Below are positions 1 to 9,704 of a stretch of 64,000 nucleotides of DNA, piece by piece. Position numbers and translations under genes: made by a program. The stretch's first letter is position 1, and the number at the start of each line of letters is the position of its first letter. This DNA comes from Mixta sp031457955. Its GTDB lineage: Bacteria; Pseudomonadota; Gammaproteobacteria; Enterobacterales; Enterobacteriaceae. The DNA is taken from positions 62,001-126,000 of the forward strand of contig NZ_JAVDXN010000002.1 of NCBI RefSeq assembly GCF_031457955.1. Direction: 5' to 3'. Under the pieces are notes generated by a model that had not been told where the DNA came from, ran no database searches, and saw nothing but the letters and a program-made list of their open reading frames with translations.

Positions 1-1872
1 CTCCAGACGCTGCGCATCATCCTCATGGTTCTCTTTCTCGCGCTGGGCAAGATTGAGCGACACGATATTACGCTTATCTTTCATGGCGTTATAGCGCTCA
101 ATATCCTTAATGATGTACTGGAACTCCGCATCTTTCGCGATACGCTGCTCATGCGTTTTGCTCAGCTGCGGCACCAAGTCACTGATATCGCCCGATTTGG
201 TATAGCTTGCCGCATTGATGCTGTCCCAGGGCAGCGCGTTATCTTCAAACTTCTCGCCGGTTTCCACCGCTTCGATACCGGTTGGCATCAGCAGATCGGG
301 CGTAACGCCTTTACGCTGCGTACTGCCGCCGTTGATGCGGTAGAACTTTTGAATGGTGTACTGGACGGAACCCAGCGCCGGCCATTCAGGGCGCAGCATC
401 TGATCGTAAATACGGTTCAGCGAACGATACTGCTGCACGGTACCTTTACCGAAGGTCGGTTCGCCGACAATCAGCGCGCGGCCATAATCCTGCATCGCTG
501 CGGCAAAGATTTCCGAGGCCGAGGCGCTAAAGCGATCCACCAGCACCACCAGCGGGCCTTTATAATAAACCACGCCGTCGTTGTCGCTATCTTCACGGAC
601 TTTGCCGTTATTGTCGCGTACCTGCACCACCGGACCGCTGGGAATAAACAGACCGGAAAGCGATACCGCTTCAGTAAGCGCGCCACCGCCGTTAGTACGC
701 AGATCGATCACTACGCTATCGACGTGCTGCTTCTGCAGTTTCTGGAGCTGCACTTTAACGTCATCGGTCAGGCCAACGTAGAAGCCAGGGATATCCAGCA
801 CGCCAACTTTGTCTTTCCCGACGTTATGCACGCTCATTTTAACCGCGCGATCCTCAAGGCGGATCTTCTCGCGCGTCAGCGTGACGGTACGGGTTTTGGT
901 GCCTTTACCGGCAGGCAGGATCTCCAGGCGCACTTTGCTGCCCTTCGGTCCTTTGATTTTTGCCACCACGTCATCCAGGCGCAGACCGATAACATCTTCA
1001 ACCGGTTTGCCTGGCTGACCGACGCCAACAATACGATCGCCGACGCTCAGCGACTTGCTTTTCGCTGCCGGGCCGCCCGCTACCATTGAATTGATGATCG
1101 TGTAGTCTTCATCCATCTGCAACACCGCGCCGATACCTTCCAGCGACAGGCTCATCTCGGTATTGAACTGCTCGGTATTACGCGGTGACAGGTAATTCGT
1201 ATGGGGATCGATTTCATGCGCAAAGGCATTCATCGCCAGCTGGAAAACGTCTTCGCTGTTGCTCTGCGCCAGACGGCGAATCGCCGAGTTATAGCGCTTG
1301 GTGAGAATATCTTTAATCTCAGCGTCATTTTTGCCGGTGAGCTTCAGGCTCAGCCAGTCATATTTGACCTTGGCATGCCACAGCGCATTCAGCTCAGCAC
1401 CGCTTTTCGGCCAGGGCGCTTTGCTGCGATCGGTATCGATCGTATCGTTGCCGGTAAAGCTCATCGGCTGATTCAGCACTGTTAATGCATACTGATAACG
1501 CTCAAAACGGCGTTTTTGCGCCAGATTGAATAAATCATAAAACACCGTGAGCTTGCCGCTGCGTAGCTCATCGCCCAGCGTGGTTTTCTTATCCGCGAAC
1601 TGCGCGACATCTGTTGCCAGCAGCACATTATGGCTGTAGTCCAGCATATTCAGATAGCGGTCGAAGATTTTTGCTGAAAACGACTGATCGAGATCGAACT
1701 GACGATAGTGGGAGCGGGTAAAACGAGAGGTAACGCGTTCACTTACGGTGGCGTGCTGCGGTTCTTCGTGCAGCTGCGGAATTTGATCCGCGCGGGTAAT
1801 GCTTTCAGCGCCAATGGCGTGACCTGCCAGTAGCAGGCCCGCCATCACGCTCATCTTAAAAAACTTGTTCAT
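1..1872 (-). CDS. prc: Tail-specific periplasmic protease Prc (Tsp), 3' end cut by window edge
   Basis: Carboxyl-terminal processing protease that degrades periplasmic proteins marked at their C terminus and trims cell-wall enzymes. The start ATG at 1872 opens a signal peptide, and 624 codons are present, so about 60 C-terminal residues lie beyond position 1 if the length matches E. coli (682 aa). A PDZ domain covers roughly residues 240-320. The S41 catalytic region follows, with the Ser in DRFSASASEIFAAA and the Lys in FGKGTVQQY both visible. It lies 19 bp downstream of proQ on the same strand, as in E. coli, and is probably cotranscribed with it. Identification is firm. Confidence 0.96.
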   Translation of the reverse strand, partial: MNKFFKMSVMAGLLLAGHAIGAESITRADQIPQLHEEPQHATVSERVTSRFTRSHYRQFDLDQSFSAKIFDRYLNMLDYSHNVLLATDVAQFADKKTTLGDELRSGKLTVFYDLFNLAQKRRFERYQYALTVLNQPMSFTGNDTIDTDRSKAPWPKSGAELNALWHAKVKYDWLSLKLTGKNDAEIKDILTKRYNSAIRRLAQSNSEDVFQLAMNAFAHEIDPHTNYLSPRNTEQFNTEMSLSLEGIGAVLQMDEDYTIINSMVAGGPAAKSKSLSVGDRIVGVGQPGKPVEDVIGLRLDDVVAKIKGPKGSKVRLEILPAGKGTKTRTVTLTREKIRLEDRAVKMSVHNVGKDKVGVLDIPGFYVGLTDDVKVQLQKLQKQHVDSVVIDLRTNGGGALTEAVSLSGLFIPSGPVVQVRDNNGKVREDSDNDGVVYYKGPLVVLVDRFSASASEIFAAAMQDYGRALIVGEPTFGKGTVQQYRSLNRIYDQMLRPEWPALGSVQYTIQKFYRINGGSTQRKGVTPDLLMPTGIEAVETGEKFEDNALPWDSINAASYTKSGDISDLVPQLSKTHEQRIAKDAEFQYIIKDIERYNAMKDKRNIVSLNLAQREKENHEDDAQRLE

Positions 1873-1891
1873 GCCCAGGGTGGCCTCCGTT

Positions 1892-2590
1892 TCAGAACTG
1901 TAAGTGTTCTGCGCGTACGATCATTGCCAGGCCGGAAGCCAGCTGTACCCGAACGCCATCCTTGGAGATCTCAAGAACAGTGGCGTCCATCGCGCTTTTG
2001 CCAGCTTTAACTTTAATATTTTGACCAGGCTGCAGTGCGGAGGTGTCAGTAACGGGTTGCGGACGCGGCTGGCGCGGTGCGGCGGGCGCACGCTCCTGAG
2101 CCGGGCGAGCCTCGTTAGTGCGGGCTTTGCGCGCAGGCTGACTGCCTTCAGCAGGCTTACGGCTGGCGGCTTTACGCGGACGACGCGCAGGCGCATCTTC
2201 ACCCGTAGCGGCACCGGCGGCTTCACGCTTTTTCGCCTGCTGTTGCTGACGCTGCTGCTGAATGCGGGCTTTGGCCTCTTCAAGCTGCTTGCGTGCATGC
2301 TCAACATGCTGCTCTTCCAGCTCGCCGCAGGGGTTGCCATCCAGATCGACACGGGTTGCGCCCGCTTTAACGCCGTACAGATAGCGCCAGCTGGAGGTGT
2401 AAAGACGCAGCGCGGAACGTAATTGCGTTTTGCTCAGGTTCATTTCACCCTGAACACGTTCGACGAGGTCCTGAAAGATACCGATTTTAAGCGGACGCGC
2501 TTCACCTTCGGCACTAAAGCAGTGCGGGAAACGCTCCGCAAGCCAGGCGATGACTTCTTTACTGCTATTCAACTTAGGTTGATTTTCCAT
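1892..2590 (-). CDS. proQ: RNA chaperone ProQ
   Basis: Global RNA-binding chaperone of the FinO/ProQ family that binds structured sRNAs and 3' ends of mRNAs; first known for its effect on the ProP osmolyte transporter. It has 232 residues, the E. coli length. Residues 1-120 are the FinO-like domain (WLAERFPHCF near the start). Residues 125-180 are a basic linker rich in Gln, Lys, Arg, Pro and Ala. Residues 180-232 are the small Tudor-like domain ending in VRAEHLQF. The gene sits between msrC and prc with prc only 19 bp downstream. Confidence 0.97.
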   Translation of the reverse strand: MENQPKLNSSKEVIAWLAERFPHCFSAEGEARPLKIGIFQDLVERVQGEMNLSKTQLRSALRLYTSSWRYLYGVKAGATRVDLDGNPCGELEEQHVEHARKQLEEAKARIQQQRQQQQAKKREAAGAATGEDAPARRPRKAASRKPAEGSQPARKARTNEARPAQERAPAAPRQPRPQPVTDTSALQPGQNIKVKAGKSAMDATVLEISKDGVRVQLASGLAMIVRAEHLQF

Positions 2591-2686
2591 GAAATTTCCT
2601 GATTACAACGAGTGGCCAACAAGCCGCGGGCATGAACAGGCGACATTATAATGACCCCATCAGCAATTGCCACGAAATCCAGCGCT

Positions 2687-3187
2687 TTAGCGACGATTCA
2701 GATGAATATATTTTTTAACATCGCTTTGGGCTAACACGTTACAAAGCTCATTAGTAAAGGTTTGCAGGCCAATTTCATCTTCACTGTCGAAACGTTCGAA
2801 GCGCGTGCTGTCAATATCCAGTACCCCAATCACCTCGTCGTCAACGATCAACGGCAGCACGATTTCCGCGTTGCTGGCAGCGTCACAGGCGATATGACCG
2901 GCAAAGGCATGAACATCCGCCACGCGCTGGACACTTTTCTCGGCAACGGCGGTGCCGCAAACGCCGCGACCAACCGGAATACGTACGCAGGCGATTTTGC
3001 CCTGGAACGGCCCCAGCACCAGCGTCTTCTCTTCGGTTAACAGATAGAAGCCTGCCCAGTTCACCTCTTCCAGGCGCTCATACAGCAGCGCGCTGCTGTT
3101 GCTTAACGCCGCCAGAAAACTGGTTTCACCGGCGATAAGCGCACGCAAATCGCGGTTAAGATCGTGATAAAATTCTTGTTTGTTCAT
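2687..3187 (-). CDS. msrC: Free methionine-(R)-sulfoxide reductase MsrC
   Basis: Reduces free L-methionine-(R)-S-oxide to methionine and so repairs oxidised amino acid. The 166-residue protein is a single GAF domain. The cysteines known to matter in the E. coli enzyme are present in KIACVR, GRGVCGT and HIACDAAS. The segment VIGVLDIDS near residue 120 is a typical GAF core strand. It matches E. coli YebR almost along its full length and keeps its place next to proQ. Confidence 0.95.
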   Translation of the reverse strand: MNKQEFYHDLNRDLRALIAGETSFLAALSNSSALLYERLEEVNWAGFYLLTEEKTLVLGPFQGKIACVRIPVGRGVCGTAVAEKSVQRVADVHAFAGHIACDAASNAEIVLPLIVDDEVIGVLDIDSTRFERFDSEDEIGLQTFTNELCNVLAQSDVKKYIHLNRR

Positions 3188-3406
3188 TTCCTGACCATCT
3201 TAAAAGCAACCGGACGGCTACAATTGAGCCGTCCGGTAAAATAAGTATTAAATATCCATTACCACAAGGTGAAGGATTCCGGCAGTTAATATAACCTTAG
3301 GATCTTGCGGAGCGGATTATCAAAACGGGCTATGCCCCTCAGCGTCCGTTTTGCGTCATGTTAAGGACCGTGCTTACCTGCACGATGAGGGTCACTGCTT
3401 TACTAT

Positions 3407-4648
3407 ATGAAAATACATACTATCAGTCACGTTCTGCCCCATGAACGTTATCAGCGTTGTCCACAATGCGATACCCTTTTTTCCTTACCGGATGTTAAAT
3501 CCTGCCAGTCTGCGCACTGCCCGCGCTGCAACGCCAGAATCATGACCGGTCGAGACTGGTCGATGACGCGTTTAACCGCCATGGCGGTGACCATGCTGCT
3601 GCTGATGCCGTTTGCCTTTAGCGAACCGCTGATCCAGATCCGCCTGTTGGGGACGCCGATTCACGCCAACGTGCTCACCGGCATTATGCAGATGACCATG
3701 CAGGGCGACGTGCTGACCGCCGCAATGGTCGCCTTTTGTACTATCGGCGCGCCGGTGACGCTGGTAGGCGCTATCGCCTTTCTGTTTTTCGGCCACCGGC
3801 TGGGCATGAATTTGCGTCCGGTGCTGCTGATGCTGGAACGTCTGAAAGAGTGGGTGATGCTGGATATTTATCTGGTGGGCCTGGCGGTGGCGGCGATCAA
3901 GGTAAAAGATTATGCCGATATCAATATCGGCTACGGGCTGGTGGCATTTATCGCGCTGATGGCGCTTAGCCTGTTTACCCTGATTCATCTTAACGTCGAG
4001 CAGCTGTGGCACCGCTTCTATCCGCAGCCGCCAGCAGAGGTGGCGCAGGAAAAATTACAGGTTTGCCTGAACTGTCATCATACCGGGATGCCGGATGCGC
4101 GCGGGCGCTGTCCGCGCTGCCATACGCGCCTGGCGCATCGCCGCCCGCACAGCCTGCAAAAGTCGTGGGCGGCATTGATATCAGCCATGGTTTTTCTGAT
4201 ACCGGCTAACCTGCTGCCGATCTCAATTATTTATCTCAATGGCGGACGGCAGGAAGATACGATTTTTTCCGGCATCCTGTCGCTGGCCTCCGGTAATGTG
4301 CCGGTGGCGGCCATCGTGTTTATCGCCAGTATTCTGGTGCCCTTTACCAAGGTGCTGGTGCTGCTGGTGCTGCTGCTCAGCATTCACTTCCGCTGCCAGC
4401 AGGGCATCAAAACGCGTATCCGACTGCTGCGTTTGATCACCTGGGTGGGACGCTGGTCGATGCTGGATCTGTTTGTGATTTCGTTAACCATGTCGCTGGT
4501 CAATCGCGATCAGCTGCTGGCTTTTACTATGGGACCGGCCGCCTTCTATTTCGGCGCCGCGGTAATTTTAACTATCCTCGCCGTACAGTGGCTGGATAGC
4601 CGTCTTATTTGGGATGCTCATGCAACAAACGCCGACTACACCGACTAA
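3407..4648 (+). CDS. letA: Inner-membrane protein LetA (PqiA family), partner of LetB
   Basis: Polytopic inner-membrane component of the LetAB lipid transport system, which moves lipids between the two membranes. The 413 residues hold two zinc-ribbon-like cysteine clusters: CPQC/CPRC near residues 18-45, and CLNC/CPRCH near residues 222-245. Each is followed by a block of four hydrophobic helices, the duplicated PqiA fold. The start is the ATG at 3407; the best ribosome-binding stretch (GAGGG) lies rather far upstream, so the exact start is less certain than the identity. It overlaps the next gene, letB, by about 29 bp, which suggests translational coupling. Confidence 0.93.
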   Translation: MKIHTISHVLPHERYQRCPQCDTLFSLPDVKSCQSAHCPRCNARIMTGRDWSMTRLTAMAVTMLLLMPFAFSEPLIQIRLLGTPIHANVLTGIMQMTMQGDVLTAAMVAFCTIGAPVTLVGAIAFLFFGHRLGMNLRPVLLMLERLKEWVMLDIYLVGLAVAAIKVKDYADINIGYGLVAFIALMALSLFTLIHLNVEQLWHRFYPQPPAEVAQEKLQVCLNCHHTGMPDARGRCPRCHTRLAHRRPHSLQKSWAALISAMVFLIPANLLPISIIYLNGGRQEDTIFSGILSLASGNVPVAAIVFIASILVPFTKVLVLLVLLLSIHFRCQQGIKTRIRLLRLITWVGRWSMLDLFVISLTMSLVNRDQLLAFTMGPAAFYFGAAVILTILAVQWLDSRLIWDAHATNADYTD

Positions 4649-7250
4649 AGCGCGGATAACCAACAAGCGTAAAATTTCGCCGTTTTGGCTACTGCCTTTT
4701 ATCGCCCTGATGATTGCCGGTTGGCTACTGTGGACCAACTATCAGGAGCGCGGCACCACGGTCACCATTGATTTCGCCCAGGCGGACGGCATCGTGCCGG
4801 GACGCACGCCGGTACGCTATCAAGGGGTTGAGGTGGGCACCGTGCAGGGCATCAGCCTCAGCGACGATCTGCGTAAAATTAAAGTGCGCGTCAGTATCAA
4901 AAGCGATATGCGCGATGCGCTGCGTGAGGATGCACAATTCTGGCTGGTGACGCCTAAAGCCTCGCTGGCAGGGGTTTCCGGGCTGGATGCGCTGGTCGGC
5001 GGTAACTATATCGGCATGATGCCCGGCAAAAGCGGGGAGCTGCGGGAGAATTTCGTGGCGCTGGATACGCAGCCGAAATATCGCGTGAACACCGGCGAAA
5101 TGCTGGTGCATCTACATGCCTCCGATCTGGGTTCGTTGAATACCGGCTCGCTGGTCTACTACCGCAAGATTCCGGTGGGCCGCGTTTATGACTACACCAT
5201 CAATTCCGATAACAAAGGCGTGACCATTGATGTGCTGATTGAACGTCGCTTCACTAACCTGGTGAAAAAAGACAGCCGCTTCTGGAATGTGTCCGGCGTC
5301 AAAGCGGATGTCGGCCTTAGCGGCGCGAAAGTGGAACTGGAAAGCCTGGCGGCGCTGGTAAACGGCGCAATTGCTTTTGATGCCCCGCCCGCTTCGCAGC
5401 AGGCCGCCAGCGAGAGTAATTATCAGCTTTATCCCGATCTGGCTCACAGCCAGCGTGGCGTGATCGTTACGCTCGATCTGCCTAACGGCAAAGGTTTGCA
5501 GGAAGGCAGCACGCCGCTGATTTATCAGGGGCTGGAAGTCGGCACCCTGACAAAAATGACCTTACAGCCCGGCGGTAAAGTGCTTGGCGAGCTGACGCTG
5601 GATCCCTCGGTCGTGGAGCTGATGCGCAGCGGCACGCGTATTGAAATGCGCAGCCCGAAAGTTAGCCTGAACAATCCCAACCTGAGCGCGCTGTTAACGG
5701 GCGCGACGCTGGAGCTAATCCCAGGCGACGGCGAGCCGCAAAATCGTTTCCAGGTGCGGCAAAGCAATGAGGCGCTGTTGCAGCAGCCTGACGTGCTGAC
5801 CGTACATTTGAGCGCGCCGGAAAGCTACGGCATTGACGCCGGTCAGCCGGTGGTGCTGCGCGGTATCCAGATTGGTCAGGTGATTCGGCGTCAGCTTACC
5901 GAGAAAGGCGTCGAGTTCGACGCGGCGATCGCGGCTGAGCATCGCCAGCTGGTACATGCCGACAGCAAGTTCATTATCAACAGCCGCCTTGACGTGAAAT
6001 TTGGCCTCGACGGGATGAAAGTGTTAGGCGCCAGCGCCAGCGAATGGGTCGATGGCGGTATTCGCCTTGAGCCAGGCAATAAAGGCGCGCCGCTCAAGCA
6101 ATACCCGCTGTTCTCCAATGCGGAAAAAGCAGAGGAAGGCATTACCGGCGAGCGTCCGTCAACCACGCTGACGCTCACGGCGAATAGCCTGCCGGATATT
6201 CAGCCCGGCTCGGTGGTGCTGTATCGTAAGTTTCAGGTGGGCGAAATCGTTGATGTGACGCCGAAAGCCAATGAATTTGTGGTGGCGGTGCATATCAAGC
6301 CGGAATATCGCAAGCTGCTGACCTCTGACAGCGTGTTCTGGGCGGAAGGCGGCGCGAAAGTGCAACTGAACGGCAGCGGCTTGACGGTGCAGGCTTCGCC
6401 GCTGAACCGCGCGCTGCGCGGCGCCATCAGTTTTGATAATCTCGCGGGCGCCAGCAACAGCAAAAATGAAACGCGCGTGCTTTACAACTCTGAAACCGCC
6501 GCGCGCGCCGTCGGCAGCCAGATTCTGTTGCACACGTATGATGGCAGCAAGCTTTCTGCCAACATGCCGATTCGCTATCTGGGGATCGATATTGGTCAGG
6601 TGGAGTCGCTGGCGCTGAGCCAGGATCATAATCAGGTGATCGCAAAAGCCGTGCTCTATCCTGAATATGTGCAAAGCTTCGCCCGCACCGGCAGCCGTTT
6701 CTCCGTGGTTTCGCCGGAGATCTCCGCGACCGGGGTTAATCATCTGGAAACGCTGTTGCAGCCTTATATCAACGTCGATCCCGGCAAGGGCGGCCTGAAT
6801 CGCCGTTTCGAGCTACAGGAAACCACCATCACCGATTCGCGCTATCTTGATGGGCTGAGTATCGTGGTGGATGCGCCGGAGGCGGGATCGCTCAGCATCG
6901 GTACGCCGGTTCTGTTCCGTGGCGTTGAGGTGGGTACGGTCACCGGCACGTCGCTCGGCAGCATGGCGGATCGCGTGCAGGTTCAGCTGCGCATCAGCAA
7001 GAAGTATCAGCACCTGGTGCGCAATAACTCCGTGTTCTGGCTCGCCTCAGGCTATAACCTGGAGTTTGGCCTGATTGGCGGCGTGGTGAAAACCGGCACC
7101 TTCCAGCAGTTTATTCGCGGCGGTATTCAGTTTGCCACGCCGCCGACGGTGCCGCTGGCGCCGCAGGCTGGCTCTGGCAAACATTTCCTGCTGCAAAACG
7201 AAGAGCCTAAAGAGTGGCGTAAATGGGGAACGGCTATCCCCTCTTCCTGA
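4620..7250 (+). CDS. letB: MCE-family lipid transport tunnel protein LetB
   Basis: Forms a long hexameric tunnel across the periplasm through which lipids pass. After a short cytoplasmic tail comes one transmembrane helix (ISPFWLLPFIALMIAGWLLW), then seven MCE domains in tandem, each marked by a V-x-Y/F-x-G/K-x-V/I-G-x-V type motif such as PVRYQGVEVGTVQG and PVLFRGVEVGTVTG. The start at 4620 (MQQTPTTP) is preferred over 4614 because a GGGA stretch then lies 5 bp upstream and the N terminus matches E. coli YebT better. That gives 876 residues against 877 in E. coli. Confidence 0.95.
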   Translation: MQQTPTTPTKARITNKRKISPFWLLPFIALMIAGWLLWTNYQERGTTVTIDFAQADGIVPGRTPVRYQGVEVGTVQGISLSDDLRKIKVRVSIKSDMRDALREDAQFWLVTPKASLAGVSGLDALVGGNYIGMMPGKSGELRENFVALDTQPKYRVNTGEMLVHLHASDLGSLNTGSLVYYRKIPVGRVYDYTINSDNKGVTIDVLIERRFTNLVKKDSRFWNVSGVKADVGLSGAKVELESLAALVNGAIAFDAPPASQQAASESNYQLYPDLAHSQRGVIVTLDLPNGKGLQEGSTPLIYQGLEVGTLTKMTLQPGGKVLGELTLDPSVVELMRSGTRIEMRSPKVSLNNPNLSALLTGATLELIPGDGEPQNRFQVRQSNEALLQQPDVLTVHLSAPESYGIDAGQPVVLRGIQIGQVIRRQLTEKGVEFDAAIAAEHRQLVHADSKFIINSRLDVKFGLDGMKVLGASASEWVDGGIRLEPGNKGAPLKQYPLFSNAEKAEEGITGERPSTTLTLTANSLPDIQPGSVVLYRKFQVGEIVDVTPKANEFVVAVHIKPEYRKLLTSDSVFWAEGGAKVQLNGSGLTVQASPLNRALRGAISFDNLAGASNSKNETRVLYNSETAARAVGSQILLHTYDGSKLSANMPIRYLGIDIGQVESLALSQDHNQVIAKAVLYPEYVQSFARTGSRFSVVSPEISATGVNHLETLLQPYINVDPGKGGLNRRFELQETTITDSRYLDGLSIVVDAPEAGSLSIGTPVLFRGVEVGTVTGTSLGSMADRVQVQLRISKKYQHLVRNNSVFWLASGYNLEFGLIGGVVKTGTFQQFIRGGIQFATPPTVPLAPQAGSGKHFLLQNEEPKEWRKWGTAIPSS

Positions 7251-7258
7251 TCGATTAC

Positions 7259-7281
7259 GGGAGCCTGCCTGTCAGGCTCCC
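7259..7281 (+). terminator. Hairpin after letB
   Basis: GGGAGCCTG and CAGGCTCCC pair around a five-base loop just after the letB stop. No clear T-run follows, so it may slow or stabilise rather than fully terminate the transcript. Confidence 0.45.
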
Positions 7282-7352
7282 CTTGCCATCGGCTTTTCGC
7301 GCAGCTGTGATACACTTCCCGCCTGATTTTTTGCAACTACCGGAATCCTGTC

Positions 7353-8792
7353 GTGTCCCAACAACCCCGCCCCCGTTTCCCTGAGGCCTTTCTTGACCTG
7401 ATGCGGCAAACGCTGCCCGACGAAGCCAGCCTGCAGGCTTTTCTTGCTATCAGCCAGCAGCCGCTGCGCCGCAGTTTGCGCGTCAATACGCTGAAAATCA
7501 GCGTGGCAGATTTTTTAAGCCAGACAGCGGATTACGGCTGGCAGCTGACGCCGATCCCCTGGTGCGCCGAAGGTTTTTGGGTCACGCGCAGCGAAGAGGA
7601 TGACGCGCTGCCGCTGGGCAGCGTCGCCGAGCATCTCAGCGGGCTGTTTTATATTCAGGAAGCCAGCTCAATGCTGCCGGTGAGCGCGCTGTTCGCCGCC
7701 CAGCCGCAGCCCGAATATGTGATGGATGTGGCGGCCGCGCCCGGTTCAAAAACCACCCAGATGGCGGCGCTGATGCATAATCAGGGCGTAATTGTCGCCA
7801 ATGAATATGCCGCCAGCCGCGTTAAAGTGCTGCATGCCAATATCAGCCGCTGCGGCATCAGCAACACGGCCATCACCCATTTTGATGGCCGTGTGTTTGG
7901 CGCGGCGCTGCCGGAAACCTTTGATGCCATTCTGCTTGATGCGCCCTGCTCCGGCGAAGGGGTCATTCGTAAGGATGCCGACGCGCTGCGCAACTGGACG
8001 CTGGAAAGCACCCACGCTATCGCCGCCACCCAGCGCGATCTCATCGACAGCGCTTTTCATGCGCTCAAGCCAGGCGGCACGCTGATCTATTCAACCTGCA
8101 CCCTGAACACGCTGGAAAACCAGCAGGTTATCCGCTGGCTTTGCCAGCGCTATCCCGATGCGGTAGCGATCGAATCGCTGATGGATCTCTTTCCTGGCGC
8201 CGAGCTTGCCGCCACGCCGGAAGGTTTCCTGCATGTGTTCCCGCAGCTTTTCGACAGCGAAGGCTTTTTTGTGGCGCGACTACGCAAAACCGCCAGCATC
8301 GAGCCGCTGCCCGCGCCGGGTTATAAGGTCGGTAAGTTTCCCTTCAGCCCACTGTCGCGTAAAGATGCGCAAACGGTGGTCGCAGCCGCGGCGAAATCGG
8401 GTCTGCACTGCCCCTCTTCGCTCACGTTATGGCAGCGTGATAAAGAGATCTGGCTGTTTCCCGCCGCCGCGGAGCCGCTCATCGGCCGGGTTCGCTTTTC
8501 ACGTATCGGACTGAAGCTGGCGGAAACCTTTAACAAAGGCTATCGCTGGCAGCATGAAGCGGTCATCGCCCTTGCCCGCCCGGATGGCGGCAATAGCGTT
8601 GAGCTCAGTGAAAGCGACGCGGAAGAGTGGTATCGCGGGCGTGATATCTGGCCAGAAGCGCCGCTGCCACGCGACGAAGTGCTGGTCACCTGGCAGCACC
8701 AGCCGCTTGGCCTGGCGAAAAAAGTGGGGCAGCGTTTAAAAAACAGCTACCCACGAGAACTGGTGCGCGACGGCAAGCTGTTTCGCCGTTAA
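7353..8792 (+). CDS. rsmF: 16S rRNA m5C1407 methyltransferase RsmF
   Basis: Methylates C1407 of 16S rRNA using S-adenosylmethionine. The 479-residue protein starts with GTG. It has the RsmB/RsmF Rossmann core (VMDVAAAPGSKTTQ is the SAM-binding loop), the first catalytic cysteine in LLDAPCSGEG, and the second in IYSTCTLNTLENQQ. A C-terminal RNA-binding extension of about 180 residues follows, as in E. coli YebU. It stands 102 bp after letB, as in E. coli. Confidence 0.95.
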   Translation: MSQQPRPRFPEAFLDLMRQTLPDEASLQAFLAISQQPLRRSLRVNTLKISVADFLSQTADYGWQLTPIPWCAEGFWVTRSEEDDALPLGSVAEHLSGLFYIQEASSMLPVSALFAAQPQPEYVMDVAAAPGSKTTQMAALMHNQGVIVANEYAASRVKVLHANISRCGISNTAITHFDGRVFGAALPETFDAILLDAPCSGEGVIRKDADALRNWTLESTHAIAATQRDLIDSAFHALKPGGTLIYSTCTLNTLENQQVIRWLCQRYPDAVAIESLMDLFPGAELAATPEGFLHVFPQLFDSEGFFVARLRKTASIEPLPAPGYKVGKFPFSPLSRKDAQTVVAAAAKSGLHCPSSLTLWQRDKEIWLFPAAAEPLIGRVRFSRIGLKLAETFNKGYRWQHEAVIALARPDGGNSVELSESDAEEWYRGRDIWPEAPLPRDEVLVTWQHQPLGLAKKVGQRLKNSYPRELVRDGKLFRR

Positions 8793-8806
8793 CACCGCCT
8801 GCGTGC

Positions 8807-9454
8807 CTACTGAATTTTAACCAGCGTAAGCTGATTGTCGAACACTGCGCCGGTATCAATAAAGTGTTGGTTCCAGCCGCTTAGCGGCTGGTCCAGCGGC
8901 GTGTGGCCAAAATAGAACGCATCCGCGCCGACAATGGTTTCCCCCCGCCCACGCTGTAAATCATGGATGCGCTTGCGCCCCCAGACCACTTGATATTCAT
9001 CAACCGGCTGTTCAAAAGCGTAATGCGCGGCCGGATAATCAGCATGTGCCACCACCACCGTGCGCGCTTCCAGGCTGATATGCAGGATTAAAGGCAGCGT
9101 CTGACACTGCATCAGCGCACGCTGTGCCTCATCACGCTCTTTTTCTTCCAGCTGCCAGAACCAGTCGCCGCCGTTTCTTTTCCACAGCAGCTTTTCGTTT
9201 TGCAGCAGCGCGTTCAGCGCCATCTCTTCGTGATTGCCGCGCACGCTGCGAAACCAGGGTTCTGCCAGCAGACGCAGGCAGCCCAGGCTATCCGGTCCGC
9301 GATCGATAAGGTCGCCAACCGCAATCAGCAAATCCTGCTGCGGATCAAAGCTTGCCGCCAGCAGCTGCCGATCGAGCAAGGCGCGGCAGCCGTGCAGATC
9401 GCCGACGATATAGATATGCCGCCAGTTATCACCGTTAAGGTATTGATACAACAT
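8807..9454 (-). CDS. pphA: Serine/threonine protein phosphatase PphA-type
   Basis: Metal-dependent phosphoprotein phosphatase of the PPP family, thought to act in the response to misfolded proteins. The 215 residues keep the family signatures: GDLHGC near residue 18, GDLIDRGPDS near residue 47, GNHEEM near residue 74, and a later metal-binding histidine in VVAHADYP. It is convergent with rsmF (14 bp between stops), matching the E. coli order. PphA and PphB are close paralogues; the location favours pphA. Confidence 0.88.
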   Translation of the reverse strand: MLYQYLNGDNWRHIYIVGDLHGCRALLDRQLLAASFDPQQDLLIAVGDLIDRGPDSLGCLRLLAEPWFRSVRGNHEEMALNALLQNEKLLWKRNGGDWFWQLEEKERDEAQRALMQCQTLPLILHISLEARTVVVAHADYPAAHYAFEQPVDEYQVVWGRKRIHDLQRGRGETIVGADAFYFGHTPLDQPLSGWNQHFIDTGAVFDNQLTLVKIQ

Positions 9455-9553
9455 AATGGTGTTCCTTACAGCTGTAAGGGCGATATTGATGTGCGGTTGA
9501 GACTACAGCCCTTAAAGTGTAGCAGCGGGATTAACTCACGGGTACGAAACGGA

Positions 9554-9661
9554 ATGAAGAGCCAGAAGACGTTTATTTTGATGCTGGTTTGCCTGTTTTG
9601 CGGGAGCCTGCTGTTACTGGAAATCCTGGCGCGCCTCGCACACAAAATCATTGTGGGCTAA
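9554..9661 (+). CDS. Possible 35-residue single-helix membrane protein
   Basis: A short frame opens with ATG at 9554 and runs MKSQKTFILMLVCLFCGS..., ending ARLAHKIIVG. Two lysines near the start are followed by about 20 hydrophobic residues and a basic tail, the layout of small inner-membrane proteins of enterobacteria. A weak purine stretch (GAAACGGA) precedes it. It lies between two minus-strand genes, starting 99 bp upstream of pphA and ending 43 bp before the stop of the hydrolase gene. No function can be assigned, and expression is not proven. Confidence 0.5.
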   Translation: MKSQKTFILMLVCLFCGSLLLLEILARLAHKIIVG

Positions 9662-9704
9662 GCGCACCGCCATCTCGCCGCGCATAAGTGAATTCAGTAC
9701 GCCA

